DNA of 7,588 nucleotides from Streptomyces sp. NRRL WC-3549 (GCF_000721935.1 NZ_KL585395.1:174188-181775); one strand, 5' to 3'. Shown: positions 1 to 6,556, counted from the stretch's first letter. Notes: generated by a model from the letters alone, not told the origin. Numbers and translations are program-made.

Positions 1-1142
1 GCCGTGGCCGTACCGCCGTGGGCCACCGCGATGGACCGGACGATCGACAGCCCCAGGCCCGACCCCTGGCCCATCCGGTCCCGCCCCTCCCCCCGCCGGA
101 ACGGCTGGAAGAACCCGGCGATGTCCGACTCGGCGACCTGGGGGCCGGTGTTGCGGACCACCAGCTCCGCGCACGCCGACAGCGAGACCTCCACCGATCC
201 GCCGGGCACGTTGTAGCGGACGGCGTTGGACAGCAGGTTCGCCACCAACTGGGCCAGCAGCTGCCGGTTCCCCCGTACGACGCAGGGCTCGATGGCGACC
301 GCCACCCCGGGCCCCGGCCCCGGCCGTCCCGCCGGTGACGGGGGCTGTGCGGCCTCCTCGGCCACCACCTGCGCCAGATCGACGTCCTCGCGCTCGCTGT
401 TCGCCAGCCCCCTCTCGCTGCGCGCCAGCACCAGCAGCCCCTCGATGAGCCGCTCGCTGCGCCGGTTGTTGTCCAGCAGCGTCTGCCGGGTCCGTACCAG
501 GTCCTCCGGGGACGGGTCGTCGAGCCCGATCTGGATGGCGGCCCGCTGGGTGGCCAGCGGGGTCCGCAGCTCGTGCGAGGCGTTGGCGATGAACCGCCGC
601 TGGCTGTCGAACGCCTTCTCCAGCCGGGCCAGCAGCGCGTCCAGCGTCTCGCCCAGCTCCTTCAGCTCGTCGTCGGGCCCGCCGGCCGCGATCCGCTCGT
701 GCAGGGTGTGCTCGGACAGCTCGCGGGCCTTCGCCGTCATGGCGTGGACGGGCCGCAGCACCCGCCCCGCCGTCCACCAGCCCACGGCCACCGCACAGCC
801 CGTCATGACGAGCAGGGCGGCGACCGACCAGTACAGCAGCTCACGGCTGGCGGCGTCGCTGACGTCGTCGGTGACGTCGTAGACCGTGGGCGGCCCCAGC
901 CGGCCGCGGTTGTGCAGCGGGCCGTTCACCGCGAAGCCCGGCTGGGCGACCGCCGCGGAGGTGGCGATGGCACGCGCCTGCGAGTCCGTGCCCGCCCGCG
1001 ACGCCAGGTTGACCGTGGCGAGCAGCGCCGTGCCCAGGACCAGGAACACCCCGCCGTACACGAGGGCGATCCGCGTCCGGATCGTGGAGTGGCGCCCCTG
1101 CCACGCCTCCTTCCCCTGCGCGGGCTTCGTCGGCCGGGTCAC
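1..1142 (-). CDS. Sensor histidine kinase of a two-component system (3' end beyond window)
   Basis: Membrane-bound kinase that should autophosphorylate on His and pass phosphate to the regulator encoded just upstream. Reading the minus strand from GTG at 1142 gives 380 residues with no stop before the window edge; perhaps 20 or so residues are missing, judged from where the ATP-binding domain normally ends. Seen in order: short basic N-terminus; TM1 about 21-43; extracytoplasmic loop about 44-102; TM2 about 103-123; HAMP about 124-178; H-box NASHELRTPLA with phospho-acceptor His190; N-box NLLSNAVRYN (Asn302, Asn306); degenerate G1 box (NTG, 331-333); F-box FFQPFRR (344-350); G2 box GQGSGLGLSIV (358-368). 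A Pro/Gly-rich stretch (about 268-279) links the dimerisation and ATPase domains. GTG overlaps the regulator's TGA by four bases (GTGA), implying translational coupling and a matched pair. The regulator is CutR-like, but this sensor loop has no cysteine. The signal is unknown. Confidence 0.93.
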   Translation of the reverse strand, partial: MTRPTKPAQGKEAWQGRHSTIRTRIALVYGGVFLVLGTALLATVNLASRAGTDSQARAIATSAAVAQPGFAVNGPLHNRGRLGPPTVYDVTDDVSDAASRELLYWSVAALLVMTGCAVAVGWWTAGRVLRPVHAMTAKARELSEHTLHERIAAGGPDDELKELGETLDALLARLEKAFDSQRRFIANASHELRTPLATQRAAIQIGLDDPSPEDLVRTRQTLLDNNRRSERLIEGLLVLARSERGLANSEREDVDLAQVVAEEAAQPPSPAGRPGPGPGVAVAIEPCVVRGNRQLLAQLVANLLSNAVRYNVPGGSVEVSLSACAELVVRNTGPQVAESDIAGFFQPFRRGEGRDRMGQGSGLGLSIVRSIAVAHGGTAT

Positions 1143-1792
1143 AGGGCGTACCCCACGCCCTGCACGGTGCGGATGAGCGGCGGCTCCCCGAGCTTGGAGC
1201 GCAGCTTGCTCATGCAGACCCGGACGGCACCCGTGAACGGGTCGGCGTTCGCGTCCCAGGCGCGCTCCAGCAGTTCCTCCGCGCTCACGGCGGCACCGTC
1301 GGCCTCCAGCAGCAGCTGCAGCACGGTGAACTCCTTGGGCGACAGGTCCAGGTCGCGCCCGTCCCGGGTGGCGGCCCGGCGCACGCTGTCGAGGCGGATG
1401 CCGTGCCGTTCCAGCTGGGGCGGGACGGGGCGGGCGCTGCGGCGGCGTAGCGCGCGTACCCGGGAGACCAGCTCGGGGAACTCGAAGGGTTTGGTCACGT
1501 AGTCGTCGGCGCCCAGGTCGAGCCCCTCCACCCGGTCCTCCATGGTCCCGGACGCGGTCAGCATCAGGATCTTGGTCCGGGAGCCGGAGGCCACGAGCCG
1601 CCGCGCCACGTCGTCGCCGTGGACCCGGGGCAGATCCCGGTCCAGGACGACGACGTCGTAGTCGTGGAGCCCCAGGTAGGCGAGCGCCGCGTCCCCGCTG
1701 TAGACGGTGTCGACGGCGAAGCCCGCCCGCCGCAGTCCGGTGGCGACGAGCTCCGCGAGGATCTCCTCGTCCTCGGCGACCAGTACCCGCAT
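1139..1792 (-). CDS. OmpR/CutR-type response regulator
   Basis: DNA-binding transcription regulator, partner of the overlapping kinase gene. From ATG at 1792 it has 217 residues. The receiver domain (1-about 115) shows acidic residues Glu7/Asp8, phospho-acceptor Asp51 in VVLDRDLP, Thr79 in LMLTAS and Lys101 in TKPFEF. The OmpR-type winged helix (about 125-217) includes SPKEFTVLQLLL and ends IRTVQGVGYAL. The segments DYDVVVLDRDLPRVHGDD and the C-terminus ADPF..VRV resemble Streptomyces CutR, which from memory is the same length, so I place it in that subfamily. The start is uncertain. The chosen ATG opens directly into MRVLVAEDE as family members do and has AGGGGA eight bases upstream. An in-frame GTG at 1816 would add eight residues and has a stronger GGGAGGAG nine bases upstream. 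It is first in a two-gene operon and divergent from metG. Target genes cannot be inferred. Confidence 0.94.
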   Translation of the reverse strand: MRVLVAEDEEILAELVATGLRRAGFAVDTVYSGDAALAYLGLHDYDVVVLDRDLPRVHGDDVARRLVASGSRTKILMLTASGTMEDRVEGLDLGADDYVTKPFEFPELVSRVRALRRRSARPVPPQLERHGIRLDSVRRAATRDGRDLDLSPKEFTVLQLLLEADGAAVSAEELLERAWDANADPFTGAVRVCMSKLRSKLGEPPLIRTVQGVGYAL

Positions 1793-1825
1793 GGTGTTGT
1801 CCCCTGCCTCGTGCACGCGTGCCTA

Positions 1826-1833
1826 CTCCTCCC
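1826..1833 (-). promoter_or_regulatory. Strong ribosome-binding site favouring an upstream GTG start (1816) for the response regulator
   Basis: On the minus strand this reads GGGAGGAG, with nine bases to an in-frame GTG at 1816. It is a better match to the anti-Shine-Dalgarno sequence than the AGGGGA before ATG 1792, so the protein may begin at GTG with eight extra residues, or both starts may be used. No convincing promoter for this operon is recognisable in the remaining bases up to metG. Confidence 0.45.
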
Positions 1834-1906
1834 AGGATGCGTCTTTGGTACGGGAAAGGATGTTTCGCAAAGCTCTCCGCGGCCGGGACCGGGCTCATCG
1901 AGGTGA

Positions 1907-1919
1907 GTGGGCCTCCCAC
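1907..1919. repeat. Short perfect inverted repeat upstream of metG
   Basis: GTGGG-CCT-CCCAC lies just before the -10-like element of metG, within the expected -35/-10 spacer. It could be an operator or a chance GC palindrome; short palindromes are common in DNA of this composition. The GTG at its left edge opens an in-frame upstream extension of metG, but that start is not preferred (see metG). Confidence 0.25.
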
Positions 1920-1926
1920 GGACCGT

Positions 1927-1932
1927 TAGGAT
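1927..1932 (+). promoter_or_regulatory. Candidate -10 element of metG promoter
   Basis: TAGGAT matches the Streptomyces vegetative -10 pattern (TAGNNT) and ends seven bases before the metG ATG. That spacing would place the transcription start at or next to the A of ATG, giving a leaderless mRNA. No good TTGAC-like -35 lies 16-19 bases upstream. The same bases include AGGA, which could serve as a weak ribosome-binding site eight bases before ATG if transcription starts further upstream. Confidence 0.35.
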
Positions 1933-1939
1933 TTCGACC

Positions 1940-3544
1940 ATGGCGGCCACTGGATCCGAGAAGCAGGGGGCGAAGGCGTACTACGTCTCGACCCCCATCT
2001 ACTACGTCAACGACGCTCCTCACCTGGGCCACGCCTACACGACCGTCGCAGGCGACGTGCTCACCCGCTGGCACCGCCAGCGTGGCGAGAAGGTGTGGTA
2101 CCTCACCGGCACGGACGAGCACGGTCAGAAGATCATGCGCACGGCCGAGGCGAACGACGTCACCCCCCAGGCCTGGTGCGACAAGCTCGTCGAGGAGGCG
2201 TGGAAGCCCCTCTGGGAGCACCTGAACATCGCGAACGACGACTTCATCCGTACGACGGAGAAGCGGCACACCGACCGTGTGCAGGAGTTCGTGCAGGACC
2301 TGTACGACAAGGGCCAGATCTACAAGGGCGGTTACGAGGGCCCGTACTGCGTGGGCTGTGAGGAGTACAAGCTCCCCGGCGACCTCGTCGAGGCGGAGGA
2401 CGGCACCAAGCTGTGCCCGATCCACAAGAAGCCGGTGGAGATCCTCAAGGAGGAGAACTACTTCTTCAAGCTCAGCGAGTACGGCCCGAAGCTCCTGGAG
2501 TTCTACGCGGCCAACCCGGGCTTCATCCGGCCCGAGTCGGCGCGCAACGAGATCGTGAACTTCGTCGAGCAGGGTCTCCAGGACCTGTCGATCTCCCGTT
2601 CCACGTTCGACTGGGGCGTCCCGGTGCCGTGGGACCCGAAGCACGTCATCTACGTGTGGATCGACGCCCTGCTCAACTACGCGACGGCGGTCGGTTACGG
2701 CGCCAACCAGGAGAAGTTCGACGCCACCTTCCCGGCGGACGTGCACCTGATCGGCAAGGACATCCTCCGCTTCCACTCGGTCATCTGGCCGGCGATGCTG
2801 ATGGCCCAGGGGCTCCCGCTGCCCGGCAAGGTCGTCGCCAACGGCTGGCTGATGGTCGGCGGCGAGAAGATGTCCAAGTCGAACCTGACGGGCATCAAGC
2901 CGCAGGACCTGACCTCGCACTTCGGGGTGGACGCCTACCGCTGGTACTTCCTGCGCGCGATCGCCTACGGTAGCGACGGCTCGTTCTCCTGGGAGGACTT
3001 CTCCGCCCGCTACACCTCCGAGCTCGCCAACGACTACGGCAACCTGGCCTCGCGGGTCGCGGCCATGGTCGGCAAGTACTTCGGCGGCGCGCTCCCGGAG
3101 GCCACGGCCGCCGGCGAGGCGGAGCAGGCGGTCCGCGAAGGGCTCGCGAAGGCCGTGGCCACGGCCGACGAGAAGATCGGTGAGGAGCTGGACTTCCAGG
3201 CCGGCATCCTCGCGGTCTTCGACTTCGTGAAGCAGGTCAACGGCTACATCACGGAGCAGGAGCCCTGGAAGGTCGCCAAGGACGAATCGCCCGAGGCCCA
3301 GGCCCGGCTCGCGACGATCCTGTACACGGCCGCCGAGTCGCTGCGCGGTGTCGCGGTCCTGCTGAACGCCGTGATGCCGGAGACCTCGCAGAAGCTGTGG
3401 GAGTCCCTCGGCGCGGAGGCGTCCCTCGGTGCACTGGCCGACCAGCCGGTGCAGGACGCGGGCCGCTGGGGCCGGCTGCCCGCCGGTGCGACGGTGACCA
3501 AGGGCGCGGTGCTCTTCCCGCGCCTGGAGGAGAAGCCGGCGTAA
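1940..3544 (+). CDS. metG: Methionyl-tRNA synthetase (MetRS)
   Basis: Cytoplasmic class I aminoacyl-tRNA synthetase that charges tRNA-Met and initiator tRNA with methionine, using ATP. 534 residues. The catalytic domain opens YYVSTPIYYVNDAPHLGH, with the HIGH signature as HLGH (28-31). TGTDEHG (57-62) follows. The inserted zinc-knuckle domain contributes Cys137, Cys140, Cys159 and His162, a single-knuckle arrangement rather than the four-Cys pairs of the E. coli enzyme. YVWIDAL..Y is at 238-247 and the KMSKS loop at 310-314 (GGEKMSKSNLTG). The helical anticodon-binding domain starts about 355 and includes NGYITEQEPWK (434-444). There is no C-terminal EMAPII/Trbp111-like tRNA-binding domain, so this is a short form. 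ATG 1940 is chosen because conserved sequence begins soon after it; a GTG at 1907 in frame would add eleven residues without family support. Divergent from the two-component operon and convergent with the transpeptidase-like gene. Confidence 0.98.
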   Translation: MAATGSEKQGAKAYYVSTPIYYVNDAPHLGHAYTTVAGDVLTRWHRQRGEKVWYLTGTDEHGQKIMRTAEANDVTPQAWCDKLVEEAWKPLWEHLNIANDDFIRTTEKRHTDRVQEFVQDLYDKGQIYKGGYEGPYCVGCEEYKLPGDLVEAEDGTKLCPIHKKPVEILKEENYFFKLSEYGPKLLEFYAANPGFIRPESARNEIVNFVEQGLQDLSISRSTFDWGVPVPWDPKHVIYVWIDALLNYATAVGYGANQEKFDATFPADVHLIGKDILRFHSVIWPAMLMAQGLPLPGKVVANGWLMVGGEKMSKSNLTGIKPQDLTSHFGVDAYRWYFLRAIAYGSDGSFSWEDFSARYTSELANDYGNLASRVAAMVGKYFGGALPEATAAGEAEQAVREGLAKAVATADEKIGEELDFQAGILAVFDFVKQVNGYITEQEPWKVAKDESPEAQARLATILYTAAESLRGVAVLLNAVMPETSQKLWESLGAEASLGALADQPVQDAGRWGRLPAGATVTKGAVLFPRLEEKPA

Positions 3545-3556
3545 CCGCCACGACCC

Positions 3557-3601
3557 ACGGCGAGGGCCCAGGACCGGCACCGGTCCTGGGCCCTCGTCCG
3601 T
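3557..3601. terminator. Bidirectional stem-loop terminator between convergent genes
   Basis: A perfect 17-bp stem (3561-3577 with 3580-3596) surrounds a nominal two-base CA loop, which in RNA would open to about four. The stem extends by four more pairs, ACGG with CCGT, around one bulged T. It begins 12 bases after the metG stop and ends 8 bases before the stop of the leftward gene, so it can serve both strands. There is no T-tract on either side, as is common for Streptomyces terminators. Confidence 0.88.
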
Positions 3602-3608
3602 ACGGGGA

Positions 3609-4376
3609 TCACCTCAGCAGGGACGCCGCGTCCCCCATCACGATCACCGGGTGCTTCGCCGGGTCGAGGGTGCGCAGCAGTTCCGTCATCCGGTCCTCGG
3701 GGAGCGACACGCACCCCTGGGTGGGCCCGCCGTGGTCCACGTGGAGCCAGATGCCACCGCCCCGCTCCTCTCCGAGCGGCCGGGTGCGGTCCAGGGGGCT
3801 GACGCCGGAGACCCGGTTGTAGTTGATGGCGACCACGTAGTCGAAGGACCCGTCGAGCGGCTCCCCGAGGAACCCCTCGCCCGTCACCGCGAAACGGGGC
3901 TGTTCGTCGTACGGGAGCAGCGCCCCCGGATCGGGGAGGCGGCCGCCCGCGTCGGTGAGGCCGAACACCCCCACGGGTGACCGGAGGTCGTCCGCGACGT
4001 GGTGGTCGGTCCAGCCCCTCTTCCCGTTGTGGGCGGCCCACGGGCCGGTCACGGGCCTCCAGCCGGTGGCGGGGTCGTCACGGCCGTAGACCATGACCAC
4101 CGAACGGTTGGAGTCGGCGCCGTCGCCGGTCACCACGACGGCCTGGCCGGCCCCGGCCGGGATCTGCGCCCGGGTCTGCGGCCCCAGCGCCGGGATCTCC
4201 GCCGGGGGCACGGGCACCGGCCGGGCGGAGGCGGAGGAGGGCGCCGACGGCCCCGCCGAGGACTCGGGACCGGCCGCGCCACGGGGAGCGGGGTTCTCCG
4301 CCGCACCGGCCGAGCAGCCGGCGGCCAGCAGCAACAGCGCGACGAACAGGACGTACGGACGGCGTAGGACGGACAC
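3609..4376 (-). CDS. Lipoprotein with L,D-transpeptidase-like (YkuD/COG3786) domain
   Basis: Probably an exported, membrane-anchored cell-wall enzyme. The family forms or edits peptidoglycan cross-links through a catalytic cysteine. 255 residues from GTG 4376, preceded by GAGGAG with nine bases spacing. The start is supported by an immediate lipoprotein signal: RR at 5-6, hydrophobic run 8-19, lipobox LAAGC with Cys21. A low-complexity Ala/Pro/Ser linker (about 22-60) leads to a globular domain (about 60-255). It contains GWTDHHV (121-127), SPVGVFGLTDAGG (133-145), VVAINYNR (181-188), and the active-site region IWLHVDHGGPTQGCVSLPED with His212 and probable nucleophile Cys222. The motif is TQGC instead of the classical SHGC; PT-x-GC is typical of the COG3786 branch as I remember it. 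A longer reading frame reaches back to 4574 but runs through the terminator hairpin and lacks a signal peptide. Substrate is not deducible; a general YkuD-fold enzyme is the safe call. Confidence 0.85.
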   Translation of the reverse strand: MSVLRRPYVLFVALLLLAAGCSAGAAENPAPRGAAGPESSAGPSAPSSASARPVPVPPAEIPALGPQTRAQIPAGAGQAVVVTGDGADSNRSVVMVYGRDDPATGWRPVTGPWAAHNGKRGWTDHHVADDLRSPVGVFGLTDAGGRLPDPGALLPYDEQPRFAVTGEGFLGEPLDGSFDYVVAINYNRVSGVSPLDRTRPLGEERGGGIWLHVDHGGPTQGCVSLPEDRMTELLRTLDPAKHPVIVMGDAASLLR

Positions 4377-4426
4377 GGTGCACGGCTCCTCGTGGGCGGG
4401 TGGACGCGGTATCTCGGTGGCAGTCT

Positions 4427-4442
4427 TTGCCGGGCCCGGCAA
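4427..4442. promoter_or_regulatory. Perfect 16-bp palindrome upstream of the transpeptidase-like gene
   Basis: TTGCCGGG followed by its exact reverse complement CCCGGCAA, with no spacer, about 50 bases upstream of the GTG start. Such a site suits a dimeric regulator, but no promoter hexamers could be assigned around it with confidence, and GC-rich palindromes arise by chance. The rest of the stretch 4377-4530 holds no other feature I can support. Confidence 0.3.
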
Positions 4443-4530
4443 CGCCGAACCGGATCCGGGGCCATCCGGCTGTACCACGTCCGTGTACCCGCGCCTCGAT
4501 GTTCCGCACCGTCGCGCGTCCGTCCCGGCC

Positions 4531-4578
4531 CCACGTGAAACAGTCCCCGGCCATCCGGCCGGGGACTGTTTCACGTGG
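4531..4578 (-). terminator. Perfect 22-bp hairpin downstream of aspS
   Basis: Arms 4531-4552 and 4557-4578 are exact reverse complements around a four-base loop (ATCC on the plus strand). It begins 23 bases beyond the aspS stop on the minus strand, so it is well placed as the aspS terminator, insulating the downstream transpeptidase-like gene. No T-tract follows. The outer part of each arm contains CACGTGAAAC or its complement, which makes the stem unusual in also carrying parS-like sequence. Confidence 0.82.
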
Positions 4579-4581
4579 AAC
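4568..4581. other. Candidate parS (ParB-binding) site
   Basis: GTTTCACGTGGAAC matches 13 of 14 bases of the conserved bacterial parS core GTTTCACGTGAAAC; the single difference is G for A at position 11. ParB binds parS clusters around oriC for chromosome segregation, and Streptomyces chromosomes carry about two dozen such sites, mostly near oriC (established knowledge). The site lies in the short spacer after aspS and overlaps its terminator stem. No oriC, dnaA or parAB is visible here, so proximity to the origin is inferred, not shown. Confidence 0.6.
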
Positions 4582-4601
4582 CGAAGCGGAACCGCTGACG
4601 C

Positions 4602-6419
4602 CTACTTGGCGCCGGTGTCCCTCGCCACCGAGTCCTTGGCCTCGGCCTTCTCCTTCGCTCCCGCCACGGGCTTGCGGAGCTGGATGTTCAGCTCGCGCAG
4701 CCGGGTCTCGTCGAGCACCGTGGGGGCGCCCATCATGAGGTCCTGGGCGTTGCCGTTCAGCGGGAAGGCGATCGTCTCGCGGATGTTCGGCTCGTCGGCC
4801 AGCAGCATCACGATGCGGTCGACGCCCGGGGCGATGCCGCCGTGCGGCGGGGCGCCGAGGCGGAAGGCCTTGAGCATGCCCGCGAACTCGTGCTCCACGG
4901 TCTCGCGGTCGTAGCCGGCGATCTCGAAGGCCTTGATCATCAGCTCGGGCTCGTGGTTCCGGATGGCGCCGGAGGACAGCTCGATGCCGTTGCAGACGAT
5001 GTCGTACTGCCAGGCGAGGATGTCCAGCGGGTCCTTCTCCTCCAGGTCCTTCAGGCCGCCCTGGGGCATCGAGAAGGGGTTGTGCGAGAAGTCGATCCGG
5101 CCGGTCTCCTCGTCCTTCTCGTACATCGGGAAGTCGACGACCCAGCAGAACCGGAAGACGCCCTCCTCGAAGTGGCCGGCCCGCTTGGCGGCCTCGACGC
5201 GGACGGCGGACATGATCTTGGAGACCTCGTCGAACTCGCCCGCGCCGAAGAAGACGGCGTGGCCGGGGACGAGGGAGAGGCGCTCGGTGAGCGTCTTGAC
5301 GTCCGTCTCGGTGAGGAACTTGGCGATCGGGCCGGCCAGCGTGCCGTCCTCGCCGACGCGCACCCAGGCCAGGCCCTTGGCGCCGTGCTCGACCGCGTAC
5401 TCGCCGAGGCCGTCGAAGAACTTGCGGGACTGGCCCGCGGTGTCCGGCACCGGCAGCGCGCGGACGTGCTTGCCGGCGAACGCCTTGAACCCGGAGTCGG
5501 CGAAGACGTCCGAGATGTCGACGAGCTCCAGCTTCGCGCGGAGGTCCGGCTTGTCGTTGCCGTACTTCAGCATCGACTCGCGGAACGGGATGCGCGGGAA
5601 CGGCGAGGTGACGTGGCGGCCGTTGCCGAACTCCTCGAAGAGCTCGGTCATCAGCTTCTCGATCGGCTGGAAGACGTCCTCCTGCTCGACGAACGACATC
5701 TCGACGTCGAGCTGGTAGAACTCGCCCGGCGAGCGGTCGGCGCGGGCGTCCTCGTCGCGGAAGCAGGGCGCGATCTGGAAGTAGCGGTCGAAGCCGGAGA
5801 TCATCAGCAGCTGCTTGAACTGCTGCGGCGCCTGGGGGAGGGCGTAGAACTTGCCCGGGTTCAGCCGGGAGGGGACCACGAAGTCGCGGGCGCCCTCGGG
5901 GGAGGTCGCGGTGAGGATCGGGGTCGCCATCTCGTTGAAGCCGAGGGCCACCATCTTGGAGCGGATGGAGGCGATCACGGCCGAGCGCAGCATGATGTTG
6001 CGGTGCATGCGCTCGCGGCGCAGGTCGAGGAAGCGGTACTCCAGGCGGCGCTCCTCGTTGACCCCGTCCTCGGCGTTGATCGTGAACGGCAGGGGGCCGG
6101 CCTCGCCCAGCACCTCGACCTCGGTGACCTCGATCTCGATCTCACCGGTCGGGAGCTCCGGGTTGACGTTGTCGGCGCCGCGCGCGGAGACCTTGCCGTC
6201 GATCCGTACGACGGTCTCCTTGGTCAGCTTCGACAGGGCGTCGTTGCCGGGGGTGCCCGGACGGGCGACGAGCTGCACCAGGCCGTAGTGGTCGCGCAGA
6301 TCGATGAAGAGGATGCCGCCCAGGTCTCGGCGATTGTGCAGCCAGCCGCTCAGCCGGACGTCGGTGCCGACGTCAGAGGCGCGGAGCTCGCCGCAGGTGT
6401 GGGACCTGTACCGATGCAT
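4602..6419 (-). CDS. aspS: Aspartyl-tRNA synthetase (AspRS), bacterial type
   Basis: Cytoplasmic class IIb synthetase that attaches aspartate to tRNA-Asp. 605 residues. The N-terminal OB-fold anticodon-binding domain (about 1-105) has [19 protein letters not shown]. The catalytic core follows: class II motif 1 region about 150-180 ([21 protein letters not shown] at its end), [10 protein letters not shown] (196-205), and motif 2 [19 protein letters not shown] (220-238). A GAD insertion domain typical of bacterial enzymes spans about 290-415. [12 protein letters not shown] (478-489) and motif 3 [13 protein letters not shown] (528-540) come next. A Lys/Glu/Ala-rich tail (about 585-605) is probably disordered. 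The start [18 protein letters not shown] aligns with the usual beginning of bacterial AspRS; the ribosome-binding site is weak (GGAT, about nine bases upstream). The anticodon-domain loop has RRDLGG, where many non-discriminating enzymes have RRDHGG. It may nevertheless also charge tRNA-Asn. Divergent from the PAS-GAF gene. Confidence 0.98.
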   Translation of the reverse strand: MHRYRSHTCGELRASDVGTDVRLSGWLHNRRDLGGILFIDLRDHYGLVQLVARPGTPGNDALSKLTKETVVRIDGKVSARGADNVNPELPTGEIEIEVTEVEVLGEAGPLPFTINAEDGVNEERRLEYRFLDLRRERMHRNIMLRSAVIASIRSKMVALGFNEMATPILTATSPEGARDFVVPSRLNPGKFYALPQAPQQFKQLLMISGFDRYFQIAPCFRDEDARADRSPGEFYQLDVEMSFVEQEDVFQPIEKLMTELFEEFGNGRHVTSPFPRIPFRESMLKYGNDKPDLRAKLELVDISDVFADSGFKAFAGKHVRALPVPDTAGQSRKFFDGLGEYAVEHGAKGLAWVRVGEDGTLAGPIAKFLTETDVKTLTERLSLVPGHAVFFGAGEFDEVSKIMSAVRVEAAKRAGHFEEGVFRFCWVVDFPMYEKDEETGRIDFSHNPFSMPQGGLKDLEEKDPLDILAWQYDIVCNGIELSSGAIRNHEPELMIKAFEIAGYDRETVEHEFAGMLKAFRLGAPPHGGIAPGVDRIVMLLADEPNIRETIAFPLNGNAQDLMMGAPTVLDETRLRELNIQLRKPVAGAKEKAEAKDSVARDTGAK

Positions 6420-6462
6420 CGTCGTTCATCCAGTCTTCGCGGTCGGTGTGGATTGACACCCC

Positions 6463-6492
6463 AGGCTACCGCCCGTACGCGCACCACTTCAT
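6463..6492 (-). promoter_or_regulatory. Candidate aspS promoter
   Basis: On the minus strand TAGCCT (6468-6463) fits the vegetative TAGNNT -10, with ATGAAG (6492-6487) eighteen bases upstream as a weak -35. Transcription would start near 6456, leaving a leader of about 37 bases, too short for a riboswitch or T-box. The -35 is poor, so this is tentative. Confidence 0.4.
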
Positions 6493-6507
6493 TGACATGG
6501 TCGACGC

Positions 6508-6556
6508 GGGGCCTTCCGGGCCCCACCGTCGGGGCCCACCGCCCCGGCGCGGGGCG
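6508..6556. repeat. Cluster of three short GC-rich inverted repeats in the aspS/PAS-GAF intergenic region
   Basis: Three small stems lie side by side: GGGGCC/GGCCCC (6508-6524, loop TTCCG), GGGCCCC/GGGGCCC (6518-6537, loop ACCGTC, mutually exclusive with the first), and CGCCCC/GGGGCG (6540-6556, loop GGCGC). They sit between divergent genes, where a terminator is not expected. They may act in the leader of the rightward gene or be a by-product of base composition. Two TTGACA hexamers on the plus strand (6453-6458 and 6492-6497) lie to the left; the first has only a partial -10 (TACGCG) 17 bases on. Confidence 0.35.

Noticed and set aside
573..1502. 309-codon plus-strand reading frame opposite the two-component genes
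   Set aside because: Covers the H-box and receiver/wHTH coding regions in antisense; Arg/Pro/Gly-rich composition and no family resemblance.
1793..1939. T-box or other amino-acid-responsive leader upstream of metG
   Set aside because: The whole spacer between the divergent genes is about 147 bases, no T-box specifier/antiterminator features are visible, and the likely transcription start is at or near the ATG.
1895..3580. 561-codon minus-strand reading frame opposite metG
   Set aside because: It is the antisense shadow of a certain gene. Its translation is rich in Arg, Leu, Val, Gly and Asp as expected from GC-skewed codon positions and shows no domain.
3557..3601. Mobile-element end or inserted repeat
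   Set aside because: The inverted repeat sits exactly between two convergent stop codons with no target duplication or transposase nearby; a shared terminator explains it.
4377..4574. N-terminal extension of the transpeptidase-like protein back to 4574
   Set aside because: It would place the lipoprotein signal peptide in the middle of the protein and would translate the terminator/parS hairpin. GTG 4376 has a good ribosome-binding site directly before the signal sequence.
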